From the NCBI GenBank assembly GCA_029973955.1, contig JARKQJ010000261.1, positions 1 through 64,000 of the forward strand: a stretch of DNA of 64,000 bases. Reading direction: 5' to 3'. The DNA comes from Paludibaculum sp. GTDB taxonomy: Bacteria > Acidobacteriota > Terriglobia > Bryobacterales > Bryobacteraceae. Each line of letters starts with the position of its first letter. The stretch's first letter is position 1. The notes beneath the pieces are model-generated. The model had not been told where the DNA came from, did not search any database, and saw nothing but the letters and a program-made list of their open reading frames with translations. A program made the translations under genes and the position numbers. Shown here piece by piece: positions 1 to 8,613 of the stretch.

Positions 1-549
1 TCGCCATTGATTTCGATCGTGGCGGATTTGCTGCCCGCGCCTTCGCCCTCGAGCCGGTCAGTGACGATGGCTACGAAACCGGAGCGTTCGGCCCAGCGCA
101 GGTACATGCGCAGGAGCATTTCGGCGCACGCCTGGCTTTCGGTGCCGCCGGCGCCGGGGTGGATGGTCATGATGGCGCCGCAGTGATCGTTGTCGCCCGA
201 AAGGAGCATATTGGTTTCGAGGGCGTCGACGATCCTGCGCAGCTTTGCGATTTCGCGGGCTACCTCGGCGGCGACATCTTCGCCTTCATTGCCGAGTTCG
301 AAGAGCGTGTCGACGTCGGAGACGAGGGTGGCGACGGAGGCGTCCTGCGCGACGGCGCCTTCCAGGCGCTTGCGCTCCTGCATCACTTTCTGGCTGGCTT
401 CCTGGTTGTTCCAGAAGTCGGGCGCGGAGATCTGTTCTTCGATTTTCAGCAGTAGCTGCTTCTTGGTGGGGATGTCAAAGATAGCTCCGCACAGCTTCCG
501 ATTGCTGGCGGAGCGCAGAGTAATCCCGCCCGAGTTCTTCGAGGGTCAT
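1..549 (-). CDS. prfB: Peptide chain release factor 2, 5' part, with programmed +1 frameshift
   Basis: RF2 recognises UGA and UAA stop codons and triggers release of the finished peptide. The gene runs off the left edge, so only the N-terminal half is present and the GGQ loop is not. From ATG at 549 the zero frame reads 24 codons and stops at TGA (475-477). Shifting +1 at CTT TGA C continues as LDIPTKKQLLLKIEEQ and reaches IHPGAGGTESQACAEML, typical of RF2. CTTTGAC preceded by a GGAG purine stretch is the classical autoregulatory slip site. An upstream ATG at 556 closes at once on TGA, so 549 is the start. The gene is divergent from the NlpC/P60 gene. Identification is firm. Confidence 0.95.
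471..488 (-). promoter_or_regulatory. RF2 programmed +1 frameshift site
   Basis: On the minus strand the sequence reads CGGAGCTATCTTTGAC. It has an SD-like GGAG just upstream, the slippery CTT codon, the in-frame TGA at 475-477 and a following C. When RF2 is scarce the ribosome pauses at UGA and slips +1, restoring RF2 synthesis. The arrangement matches the well-known E. coli site closely. Confidence 0.9.
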
Positions 550-633
550 GAATCCATGGTAGCAGCGCCCGCGCGGATGTCTCTTCGTGTATACTGGACC
601 AGTTTGCGATAGCTATATCCGGTTGAGGTCATA

Positions 634-1368
634 TTGCGGCATCATGTAGTCCTGATCTTGTTGGCGGTGTGGATTTGCGGCGCGCTGGAGCTTGGCGCGG
701 TGATGCGGGTTGCGCCTGCGCCCGCGAAGAAGCCTGGGGCGCACAAGTCTTTGAGCGCCAAGGCCGGAACTGCAAAGAAAGCGCCCGTTAAGGCAGCCGC
801 AAGACGCAGCTCGCGCCGCAGGGCCTATGTGAAGCAGAACCCGGTGCCGCAGTTCAAGGCGTTTGAACTGGCGGGTTGGCCGGAGCTGGAATCCCTACTG
901 CCCGTGGAGGCACAGGCATGGGCACCTCCGCCGGATCTTCCCAAGAACTGCCAGTTGTGCGAGACGCAACTGCTTTCCACCGCCTATTCGCTGATTGGAA
1001 CGCGCTACCGACTGGGCGGCACGCGGCCGGAGACCGGCTTTGATTGCAGTGGGTTTGTGAAGTACGTCTATCAGATGAACTTCCCGGTGGATCTGCCGCC
1101 GTCGGCGCCGCTGCAGTACAAGGTGGGGCAGAGCGTGAACAAGGAAGAGCTGGAGCCGGGCGACCTGGTGTTCTTCCGCACGCGCCGCGGCTGGCACGTG
1201 GGGATGTATGTGGGCGAAGACTCCTTTATCCATGCGCCCAATCACCGCAAGCGTGTGCAGGTGAGCCCGCTGTTCTCCGACGCCTACTGGCGGCGGGCCT
1301 ATGTGGGGGCGAAGCGCCTGGAAGTGCCGGCGGTGGAGCCGGGCGACACGATCGCATCGAACAACTAA
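634..1368 (+). CDS. Exported NlpC/P60 family peptidoglycan endopeptidase
   Basis: Protein of 244 residues. A hydrophobic N-terminus (residues 4-22) acts as signal peptide, followed by a basic Ala/Lys-rich linker (25-70) and an NlpC/P60 domain from about 108 to 232. The catalytic set is visible: Cys138 in FDCSGF, His188 in WHVGMYVG and His200 in FIHAPN. Such enzymes cleave D-Glu to diaminopimelate bonds in cell-wall peptides, outside the cytoplasm. The start is TTG at 634, with GAGG five bases upstream and no better codon. The gene converges with the phosphoesterase gene, four bases apart. The family is clear but the exact substrate is not. Confidence 0.88.
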   Translation: MRHHVVLILLAVWICGALELGAVMRVAPAPAKKPGAHKSLSAKAGTAKKAPVKAAARRSSRRRAYVKQNPVPQFKAFELAGWPELESLLPVEAQAWAPPPDLPKNCQLCETQLLSTAYSLIGTRYRLGGTRPETGFDCSGFVKYVYQMNFPVDLPPSAPLQYKVGQSVNKEELEPGDLVFFRTRRGWHVGMYVGEDSFIHAPNHRKRVQVSPLFSDAYWRRAYVGAKRLEVPAVEPGDTIASNN

Positions 1369-1372
1369 ATTC

Positions 1373-1975
1373 TTAAGCGCCGGGTAGTTCCAGGAGGAAG
1401 CCCTGCTTGCCGACATTGACGGCATGCGTGGGGCCGAGCGTGGTGCGTGTGCCGGCGGCTTCGTGGATGTGGCCGCAGAGGAACCAGGCGGGCGGGTGGG
1501 CCATCAAATAATCGTGGACGGCGGAGCTGCCGAAGTGGCGGCCGGGGGCGGCGCGGTCGAGCGGCGTCTTCAGCGGCGGGCAGTGGCAGACGAGGATGAG
1601 TGGGTCCAGCGTGGCGAAAGGCGCGAGTCGTTCACCGATTTCGGCCTCGGTGTATTCGCCGGGGGTGTTGAAGGGGGTGGGGTTGGAGTGGCCGAGTCCG
1701 GCGATGTGGTAGGGGCCGGCCTGGAAGGAGCGGCAGTGGAGGGGGTGGAGCCCGAACTCCCGGCAGAAGGACTCGATGTGGGACTCGTTCTCGTGATTTC
1801 CCGGTAGGACATAGACTTGCGGCGCGCGGCGCTGGAGCGTGGGGCCGAGGGCGGAGAGGCCGCGGCCCCAGTTGACTAGATCCCCGGCGGCGATATAGTA
1901 GTCGGCATCGATGGCCATGAGGCGGACGAGCGCGGCGAGGTCGCCGTGAATGTCGGAAAAGACCAGGATGCGCAT
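1373..1975 (-). CDS. Calcineurin-like metallophosphoesterase
   Basis: Protein of 200 residues, short for the family. It shows the metal-binding series in order: SDIHGD near the start, GDLVNWG at about 32-38, GNHEN at about 59-63 and CGHIHEAAG near residue 165. It has no signal peptide, so it should be cytoplasmic. Substrates of such single-domain enzymes range from cyclic nucleotides to phosphoproteins, and nothing here decides between them. The ATG at 1975 was chosen because the conserved MRILVFSDIHG begins there; the frame is open 18 codons further upstream. It is divergent from kgd. Confidence 0.8.
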   Translation of the reverse strand: MRILVFSDIHGDLAALVRLMAIDADYYIAAGDLVNWGRGLSALGPTLQRRAPQVYVLPGNHENESHIESFCREFGLHPLHCRSFQAGPYHIAGLGHSNPTPFNTPGEYTEAEIGERLAPFATLDPLILVCHCPPLKTPLDRAAPGRHFGSSAVHDYLMAHPPAWFLCGHIHEAAGTRTTLGPTHAVNVGKQGFLLELPGA

Positions 1976-2091
1976 GGGTAAGCTTGATTGTAAGACGAAG
2001 CCTGGGTAAGCCGGGGCGCATCTGTACAAGAAGAGTTAAAATCAAGATAAGACTGGGCAAGACCGGGCTTTTATCCACTAAGCGACACAAC

Positions 2092-5000
2092 ATGGCAAGC
2101 GAACCGAAGCAACGAGTTACCGTCAATTCCTGGCTGGAACAGGAGCTGTATCAGGAGTTTGTGAATAACAGCCGGAGCGTGGACGAGAGCTGGAAAGAAG
2201 TCTTCGTTTCGGAACCTCCGGAGGAGGTGACGCCGCCGCCAGTGACGCAGGCGGTGGTGGTGCCCGCGCCGGCCGCGCCCGCGGCTCCGGTGATGGAGCC
2301 TGCGCTGACGCTGAGCCCGGCCGAGCAGTTGGTGCCGATGAAGGGCGCCTCAGCGCGGATCGCCGAGAACATGTCCGCCAGCCTAGCGGTGCCGACGGCG
2401 ATGTCGCAGCGGACCATTCCGGTGAAGGTGATTGACGAGAACCGCCGGTTGCTGAACCACTGGCGGGACCTGCACGGCAAGAGCAAAATCAGCTACACAC
2501 ACCTAATCGCGTGGGCGATTGTGAAGGCGATCAAGCAGGTGCCGGGCATCAACGACGCATATGCGGAGCTGGACGGCCAGCCCCACCGCCTGACGCGGGG
2601 CGAGGTCAACATCGGAATCGCAGTGGATGTGGCGGGAAAGGACGGCCACCGCACCCTGCTGGTGCCGAGCATCAAGAACGCCGGGGCGAAAAGTTTCTAC
2701 GAGTTTCTGACTGCGTTTGACGACACTGTGGCGCGTTCGCGCAAAGGTAAATTGACGCCGGATGACTTCCGCGGCACCACGATTTCACTGACGAATCCGG
2801 GCACCGTGGGCACGTTGGGCAGCGTGCCGCGCCTGATGCCGGGCCAGGGCGCGATCATCGCCACCGGCTCCATCGACTGGCCGGCCGGCTTCCAGGGCGT
2901 GAGCGAAGAGTTGCGCGCGTCGATGGGCCTGTCCAAGGTGATGACAATGTCATGCACCTATGACCACCGCATCATCCAGGGCGCCGAATCGGGCAAGTTT
3001 CTGGGCCAGTTGCAGTCGCTCTTGGAAGGCGCGGACGGATTCTACGAAGAGATTTTCGAGCAGACGGGCATGCCGTACCAGCCGTTCCGCTGGGAAGTGG
3101 ACCGCCCGGCGGCGGAAGGCGGGCAGGACTCCAGGCGCTTGGAGGAGATCGCCAAGCAGGCGGCGGTGCTGCAGTTGATCAACGCCTACCGCGTACGCGG
3201 CCACCTGATTGCGGATCTCAATCCGCTGGGCGTGCAGGCGGGCTATCATCCGGAACTCGATCCGGCGCGCTACGGCCTGACGATTTGGGACTTCGACCGC
3301 CCGTTCATCACGGGCAATCTGGCCATCGACGGCTCACCGCGCGTGGCCACGCTGCGCGAGATTCTGGAGACGCTGCGGCAGACTTACTGCGGCCGGCTGG
3401 GCTGCGAGTACATGCACATTCAGCATCCGGAAGAGAAGCGCTGGCTGCAGGAGCGCATGGAACCGGAGGCCAACAACTGGCCGATTTCGGAGACCGACAA
3501 GCGCCGCATTCTGCTGAAGCTGCTGCAGGCGGAGGGCTTCGAGAACTTCCTGCATACGCGCTTTGTGGGGCAGAAGCGGTTCTCGCTGGAAGGCGGCGAG
3601 AGCGGCATGGTGATTCTGGACGAGTGCATGGAGCGGGCGGCGGAGGCCGGGGTCCAGGAGATGATGATCGGCATGGCGCATCGCGGACGGCTCACCGTTC
3701 TGGCGAACCTGGTGGGCAAGTCGATGTCGCAGGTGTTCGGAGAGTTTGAAGGCAACGTGGATCCGGAGATGACGCAAGGCTCCGGCGACGTGAAGTACCA
3801 CCTGGGCGCGAGCGGCATTCAGCGCACGGCGGGCGGGCGTGAGATCAAGGTATCTCTGTCGCCGAATCCGAGCCACCTGGAAGCCGTGAATCCGGTGGTG
3901 GAAGGCATCGTCCGCGCCAAGCAGACCTGGATGGGGGATGTGAAGCGCGAGAAGGTGCTGCCAGTGCTGGTGCACGGTGACGCGGCATTTGCCGGACAGG
4001 GCGTGGTGGCGGAGACGCTGAACCTTTCCCTGTTGAAGGGCTATGCTACCGGCGGGACTCTTCATCTGGTGATCAACAACCAGATCGGCTTCACGGCGAC
4101 CCCCGAAGAGAGCCGCAGTTCCACCTATTGCACGGATGTGGCGCGCATGGTGCAGGCGCCGATCCTGCACGTGAACGGCGACGACCCGGAGGCCTGCGCG
4201 CGGGCGATCCAGATCGCCATCGATTACCGCATGAAGTTCAAGAAAGACGTGGTAATCGACATGATCTGCTACCGCCGCTACGGGCACAACGAGGGCGACG
4301 ACCCGAGCTACACACAGCCGTTGATGTACCGCGTGATCAAGGCACTGAAGACCACGGCGACGCAGTATGCGGAGCGGCTGCTGCGTGAGGGCGTGATCAC
4401 GAAGGAGTCTTTGGATCGGATCAAGCACCAGATCCAGGACGCGTTGAACGCGGCGCACGAAGAGGCCCAGAAGAAAGGCGAGAAGTGGGAACTGCAGGAA
4501 GTGACGGAGGTCGAGGAGGACAAGCTGCCGCTGCAATCCGCGCAGACGGCGGTGGATTCCGGCCTGATCGAGCGAGTGGTGAGCGGCATCACCACCTTCC
4601 CCGAGAGCTTCCACCTGCATCCGAAGCTGAAGGGCTTCATCGAGAAGCGCAAAGACCTGCTGAAGGGCGGCACGGCGGATTGGGCTCTGGGTGAGGCGTT
4701 GGCGTTCGGCACTCTGGTGCTGGAAGGCTCTTCCGTGCGGCTGAGCGGCCAGGATAGCGGCCGCGGAACTTTCTCGCAGCGGCACCTGGAGTATTTCGAC
4801 AACGAGAACGGCCAGTCCTACACGCCGATGATGCATCTGGACGCGGGCCAGGGGCGCTTTGAAGTGCACGACAGCTCGCTGTCGGAGTACGGTGTGATGG
4901 GCTTCGAGTTCGGCTATTCGCTGGGCGACCCGCTGACCTTGACGCTGTGGGAAGCGCAGTTTGGCGACTTCGCCAACGGTGCGCAGATCATGATCGACCA

Positions 5001-5796
5001 GTTCATCGCCTCGTGCGAAGCGAAGTGGGGCCAGCCGAGCGGGCTGGTGCTGCTGCTGCCGCACGGCTATGAGGGCCAGGGGCCGGAGCACAGCAGCGCG
5101 CGCGTGGAGCGCTTCCTGCAACTGTGCGCGGAAGAGAACTGGCAGGTGTGCAATGTGACGACGCCGGCGCAGTACTTCCACCTGTTGCGGCGCCAGGTGC
5201 GCGGCGGGGCGGACCGGCGCGGGGTGCGCAAGCCGCTGGTCATCCTTACGCCGAAGAGCCTGCTGCGGCATCCGAAGGCCGTGAGCGGGTTGGAGGAGTT
5301 TACCAACGCGCGGTTTGAGCCGGTGATCGCGAACGGCGGCCCGGCGGCTCCGGACCGCATTTCGAAGCTGCTGTTCTGCACAGGCAAGGTCTACTACGAT
5401 CTGCTGGCGGAGCGCGAGAAGCGCGGCGTTACGGACGCGGCCATCATTCGGCTGGAGCAGCTCTATCCGTGGCCGGCGCGCGAGATTGAGAACGTGCTGT
5501 GGCGCTATCCTTCCACCGCTGAGATCGTGTGGGTGCAGGAAGAGCCGCGCAACCAGGGTGCTTTCCTGTTCGTGCGCGACCGCATGGAGCAGATGCTGAT
5601 GGCCACGCGCCGTCCACTGCGCTACGCGGGGCGGCAGGAGATGGCGGCGCCTTCGGCGGGCAGCGCCAAACGGCACGCGCAGGAGCAGGCGGCGGTGATC
5701 GCCGATGCCTTCTCCGGCGGCACGGTGCGGACGCGGCGGTACCGGGTGGTGGCGAAGGAGCAGAAGGCGCTGCTGGAAGCGCGCCCCGTCAGCTAA
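2092..5796 (+). CDS. kgd: Multifunctional 2-oxoglutarate decarboxylase/dehydrogenase E1-E2 fusion
   Basis: Protein of 1234 residues, nearly the length of mycobacterial Kgd and corynebacterial OdhA. Order: a short E1o N-terminal segment (VNSWLEQELYQEFVN, about 10-25), a Pro/Ala linker, an E2 succinyltransferase catalytic domain (about 85-330, YDHR at 290-293), then the complete thiamine-diphosphate E1o domain (GDAAFAGQG near 630). It has no lipoyl domain, so it must borrow one from another E2 protein if it makes succinyl-CoA. Role: the 2-oxoglutarate step of the TCA cycle or the succinate-semialdehyde bypass. The ATG at 2092 starts the family N-terminus; the frame is open 36 codons upstream, but that part looks non-coding. 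The stop overlaps that of the convergent adenosyltransferase gene. Confidence 0.93.
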   Translation: MASEPKQRVTVNSWLEQELYQEFVNNSRSVDESWKEVFVSEPPEEVTPPPVTQAVVVPAPAAPAAPVMEPALTLSPAEQLVPMKGASARIAENMSASLAVPTAMSQRTIPVKVIDENRRLLNHWRDLHGKSKISYTHLIAWAIVKAIKQVPGINDAYAELDGQPHRLTRGEVNIGIAVDVAGKDGHRTLLVPSIKNAGAKSFYEFLTAFDDTVARSRKGKLTPDDFRGTTISLTNPGTVGTLGSVPRLMPGQGAIIATGSIDWPAGFQGVSEELRASMGLSKVMTMSCTYDHRIIQGAESGKFLGQLQSLLEGADGFYEEIFEQTGMPYQPFRWEVDRPAAEGGQDSRRLEEIAKQAAVLQLINAYRVRGHLIADLNPLGVQAGYHPELDPARYGLTIWDFDRPFITGNLAIDGSPRVATLREILETLRQTYCGRLGCEYMHIQHPEEKRWLQERMEPEANNWPISETDKRRILLKLLQAEGFENFLHTRFVGQKRFSLEGGESGMVILDECMERAAEAGVQEMMIGMAHRGRLTVLANLVGKSMSQVFGEFEGNVDPEMTQGSGDVKYHLGASGIQRTAGGREIKVSLSPNPSHLEAVNPVVEGIVRAKQTWMGDVKREKVLPVLVHGDAAFAGQGVVAETLNLSLLKGYATGGTLHLVINNQIGFTATPEESRSSTYCTDVARMVQAPILHVNGDDPEACARAIQIAIDYRMKFKKDVVIDMICYRRYGHNEGDDPSYTQPLMYRVIKALKTTATQYAERLLREGVITKESLDRIKHQIQDALNAAHEEAQKKGEKWELQEVTEVEEDKLPLQSAQTAVDSGLIERVVSGITTFPESFHLHPKLKGFIEKRKDLLKGGTADWALGEALAFGTLVLEGSSVRLSGQDSGRGTFSQRHLEYFDNENGQSYTPMMHLDAGQGRFEVHDSSLSEYGVMGFEFGYSLGDPLTLTLWEAQFGDFANGAQIMIDQFIASCEAKWGQPSGLVLLLPHGYEGQGPEHSSARVERFLQLCAEENWQVCNVTTPAQYFHLLRRQVRGGADRRGVRKPLVILTPKSLLRHPKAVSGLEEFTNARFEPVIANGGPAAPDRISKLLFCTGKVYYDLLAEREKRGVTDAAIIRLEQLYPWPAREIENVLWRYPSTAEIVWVQEEPRNQGAFLFVRDRMEQMLMATRRPLRYAGRQEMAAPSAGSAKRHAQEQAAVIADAFSGGTVRTRRYRVVAKEQKALLEARPVS

Positions 5797-6425
5797 GCTT
5801 TGCCGCCGGCCGGCTCGTTGGGGGACCAGAGCACTTCCTTGGTCTCCAGAACCAGGCTGGCCCAGCGGCTCCAGACGAAGAAGGCGTCACTGAGGCGATT
5901 GAGGTAGCGGATGTTGACGGCGTCGATCTGCTCTGTGCGGGCGGCGGTTATCAACAGGCGCTCCGCACGGCGGCAGACGGTGCGGCAGACGTGGAGTTCG
6001 GCGTTGAGGCGCGCGCCTCCGGGCAGCACGAAGCTGCGCAGCGGGGGGAGGAGCTGATTCGCCTCATCGATGTCGGCTTCGAGGCGGGAGACGTCCGCGT
6101 CTGTGATGCGGGGCTGGCGCGGGTGGACCTTTTCGGGAGTGGTGGCGAGGATGGAGCCGAGATTGAAGAGTTCGTGCTGGATGCGAGTGAGTTGGGCGGC
6201 GAGCGTGTGGAGGCGGGGGCAGGTGGTGAGGAAGTCGTCGATGGTAGAGGCGGCGATGCCGACGAAGGAGTTAAGTTCGTCCACGCAGCCGTAGCATTCG
6301 AGGCGGGGTGCGTCCTTGGCGACGAGTTCACCGGAGGCAAGATGCGTCTGGCCCTGGTCGCCGACTTTGGTGTAGATGCGGTTGAGGGCGAGGCGGGGTT
6401 CGTTGAAAGCGGAATCGTTGCTCAT
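5793..6425 (-). CDS. Cob(I)alamin adenosyltransferase, PduO type
   Basis: Protein of 210 residues. It transfers the adenosyl group of ATP to cob(I)alamin, making coenzyme B12 for adenosylcobalamin-dependent mutases. Motifs: the ATP-binding N-terminus IYTKVGDQGQTHL, CVDELNSFVG, and the C-terminal active-site helix LHVCRTVCRRAERLL. The frame begins at 6434, but ATG at 6425 (MSNDSAFN) is an equally good start. No cobalamin riboswitch was recognised in the upstream region. It converges on kgd, with overlapping stop codons. Confidence 0.9.
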   Translation of the reverse strand: MSNDSAFNEPRLALNRIYTKVGDQGQTHLASGELVAKDAPRLECYGCVDELNSFVGIAASTIDDFLTTCPRLHTLAAQLTRIQHELFNLGSILATTPEKVHPRQPRITDADVSRLEADIDEANQLLPPLRSFVLPGGARLNAELHVCRTVCRRAERLLITAARTEQIDAVNIRYLNRLSDAFFVWSRWASLVLETKEVLWSPNEPAGGKA

Positions 6426-6434
6426 GGCGGGCAA

Positions 6435-6832
6435 TTACATTGTAGGATGCCGGGGTCAAGCGGAAGGGCGGAAAGGGGATATACTGGTGAATGAAAGGAA
6501 AGCGGCAGTAGCCGGAGGCAAACGCCGGCGCCGTCTGAGCGGGAAGATGTCAGGCCAAGTGGGCCGGAAGGCATCCTGCCAGGGACGCCCGCGGGGAATG
6601 CTCCCAGAGTTGCTGCGCGATTGTCCGGATTGAAAAGAGGCGGCCCGCTGAGCCGCCGGGTGTGGCATCACGTTGAACGCGATGCCGCGAAACAGAGGAG
6701 CCGGGGTGAACCGCCGAATTAGCCCGGAGCGGCACAGCCAGGGAAAGGCCAGCGCGCAAGGCGCGCGGCGGGTGCGGCGCAAGGACGGGCGGGAAACCTC
6801 TCAAACAATTTGTTAGGATTTTGTTGAACAAC
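6435..6832. other. Gene-free, hairpin-rich interval
   Basis: No convincing coding frame in about 400 bases between divergent genes. Several GC-rich inverted repeats are packed together: GCCGG/CCGGC around AGGCAAACG near 6511, a GCC-GGAA-GGC hairpin near 6564, GGCGG/CCGCC near 6640 (on the minus strand followed by TCTTTTC, terminator-like), GGCATC/GATGCC at 6664-6686, and GCGCGC/GCGCGC near 6752. It may hold an untranslated leader or a small RNA. No known RNA family was recognised. Confidence 0.4.
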
Positions 6833-8212
6833 ATGCAAGACCGAGTGAACATCGCCGTATTTGTCGATTACGACAACATCGAGATCGGCGTTAAAAGTAC
6901 CCTGCGGCGCGAGTTTGAAGTGTCGCTTGTATTGGACGCGCTCAAGGAGCGCGGAGACATTGTGGCTAAGTTCGCCTACGCGAACTGGAGCCGGCAGGAG
7001 GGCGCGACGCGCCAGATGGCGGAGAACGCCGTCCAGATGGTGCAGCGCATCCCCTCGCCGCGTGGAGACAAGAACGGTGCGGACATCAACCTGGCGCTGG
7101 ATGCGCTGGAGATGGCCTTCACGCACGACCACGTGACCGCGTTCGCCGTGGTGAGCGGCGACAGCGACTTCATCCCGCTGGTGAACAAGCTGAAGGAGTA
7201 CGGCAAGACCGTGTTCGTGGTGGGTGGCCGCGCGTTTACCTCCACCATCCTGCAGCAGAACTGCCATGAGTTCATCAGCTTCGAATCGCTGTTGAACGTG
7301 GATCCGGCCAGCGTGCAGCCGATGCCGGAATCGACGCCGCGCCTGAGCGACCGGGATCGCGGAGCCGACCGCGGCGACCGCGAAAGCTGGCGGGAGCGCA
7401 AGGAGCGCCGCCAGAAAGAGCGCGACGAGCGCCGCAAGGAGCGGGATGAGCGCCAGCAGCAGGAGCAGCAGAATCGCCCTGCCGCGCTGGACCTCAGCCT
7501 GGCCATGCCGCTGGTGGAGCGTTCGCTCCAGGTTCTGGAACGGCGCAACGTGCAGCCGCAGTTGGGGCTGCTGAAGTCCACCATGCTGCAGCTCGATTCG
7601 TCTTTTAGCGAGCAGGCCTACGGCGCCCGGAGCTTCTCCGATTTCGTCGAGAAGCTGAAGCGCGCTGAGCTGGTCTACGTGAAGGGCACCGGCGGACGCT
7701 ACTTCATCGAGCGCAAGCACCGCGTGACCGACAAGGCGCTGCCGAAGCCGGATGAGGCGCTGCCGCTGCTGCGCGAAGTGCTGGAGATCCACCGTCTGGA
7801 GTTCGAAGAGGGCGGCCAGGCCGTGGAAGACCTGCTGCACTGGATGCAGGAGGAGTACTCGTCGTTCGACTTCGTCAACTATGGCTTCCAGAGCTTCAGC
7901 GAGTTTCTGAACTTCGCCCAGGACCGCACGGTGGTGCGTATGCAGCCGCTGTCGGAAGGCGGATTGCTGGTGCACCTCGGTTCCGAGTTCTATCCGCCGG
8001 CCCCGCCGAAGCAGGAGGTTCGCGAGGAGGATCTGCTCACCGAGCACGACTTCAAGCAGCCGATCGTGAAAGGCCAGCCGACGGCGACGGGCGAGATTCC
8101 GCCCGACGACGAGCCGCCCGCCAAGCCGAAGCGCCGCGTGACGCGGAAGAAGGCCGACCCCGGCAACGTGGCGGAGAAGCCGCGCCGCACGCGCCGCAAG
8201 AAAGCCGACTAG
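6833..8212 (+). CDS. NYN-domain putative ribonuclease with two OST-HTH/LOTUS domains
   Basis: Protein of 459 residues. Residues about 5-160 form a NYN (DUF88/LabA-like) PIN-fold nuclease domain: VFVDYDNIE, ADINLALDALEMA and VVSGDSDFIPLVNKLKEYG carry the acidic metal-binding residues. A very charged Arg/Glu linker follows (about 170-220). Then come two OST-HTH (LOTUS) RNA-binding modules (about 225-300 and 310-395) and a basic Lys/Arg/Pro tail. The layout resembles eukaryotic MARF1-type RNA regulators and is known in bacteria, where its role is open. ATG 6833 was chosen over TTG codons at 6821 and 6824 because the domain starts right after it. ridA follows 11 bases downstream. Confidence 0.82.
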   Translation: MQDRVNIAVFVDYDNIEIGVKSTLRREFEVSLVLDALKERGDIVAKFAYANWSRQEGATRQMAENAVQMVQRIPSPRGDKNGADINLALDALEMAFTHDHVTAFAVVSGDSDFIPLVNKLKEYGKTVFVVGGRAFTSTILQQNCHEFISFESLLNVDPASVQPMPESTPRLSDRDRGADRGDRESWRERKERRQKERDERRKERDERQQQEQQNRPAALDLSLAMPLVERSLQVLERRNVQPQLGLLKSTMLQLDSSFSEQAYGARSFSDFVEKLKRAELVYVKGTGGRYFIERKHRVTDKALPKPDEALPLLREVLEIHRLEFEEGGQAVEDLLHWMQEEYSSFDFVNYGFQSFSEFLNFAQDRTVVRMQPLSEGGLLVHLGSEFYPPAPPKQEVREEDLLTEHDFKQPIVKGQPTATGEIPPDDEPPAKPKRRVTRKKADPGNVAEKPRRTRRKKAD

Positions 8213-8223
8213 GATAACCGATC

Positions 8224-8613
8224 ATGAGCCAGATCCAACGCATCTTTCCGGCCAACACGCCGACGCCGCGCGGGCCTTACTCGCCCGCGGTAATCGCCGG
8301 AGATTTCATCTATGTTTCGGGGCAGGGTCCCGTGGACACCGTTACCGACAAGATGAGCTATGGCGACATCCAGCACGAGACGCGCCTGACGTTGAACAAC
8401 ATCAAGCGCATTCTCGAGGCGTCCGGCGCCAGCATGAGCAATGTGGTGAAGTGCAACGTCTACCTGCGCGACGGGAATGACTTCCAGGCGATGAACGAGG
8501 TCTACCGGGAGTACTTCGGCGAGCAGCGGCCGGCACGGACCACTGTGGCCGTGGCGTTTGCCGATCCCACCATGAAGGTGGAGATCGACTGTATCGCCTA
8601 CCTGCCGCGCTGA
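8224..8613 (+). CDS. RidA family enamine/imine deaminase
   Basis: Protein of 129 residues, the usual length. RidA proteins hydrolyse reactive enamine/imine intermediates released by PLP enzymes, protecting cellular PLP enzymes. Conserved segments include GPYSPAVIAGDFIYVSGQGP, NIKRILEASGASMSNVVKCNVYLRD and ARTTVAVAF, with the substrate-anchoring Arg in RPARTT and Glu in the terminal VEIDCIAY. Start is ATG at 8224. Its last 16 bases overlap the end of the convergent membrane-protein gene. Confidence 0.9.
   Translation: MSQIQRIFPANTPTPRGPYSPAVIAGDFIYVSGQGPVDTVTDKMSYGDIQHETRLTLNNIKRILEASGASMSNVVKCNVYLRDGNDFQAMNEVYREYFGEQRPARTTVAVAFADPTMKVEIDCIAYLPR

Noticed and set aside
6555..6600. Possible SRP 4.5S RNA (a GGCCGGAAGGC hairpin)
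   Set aside because: The GGAA loop is there, but the conserved asymmetric loop that should follow (GGAAGCAGCC context) is absent.
6435..6700. Cobalamin riboswitch upstream of the adenosyltransferase gene
   Set aside because: No B12 box or the conserved core elements found on the minus strand; only generic GC-rich hairpins.
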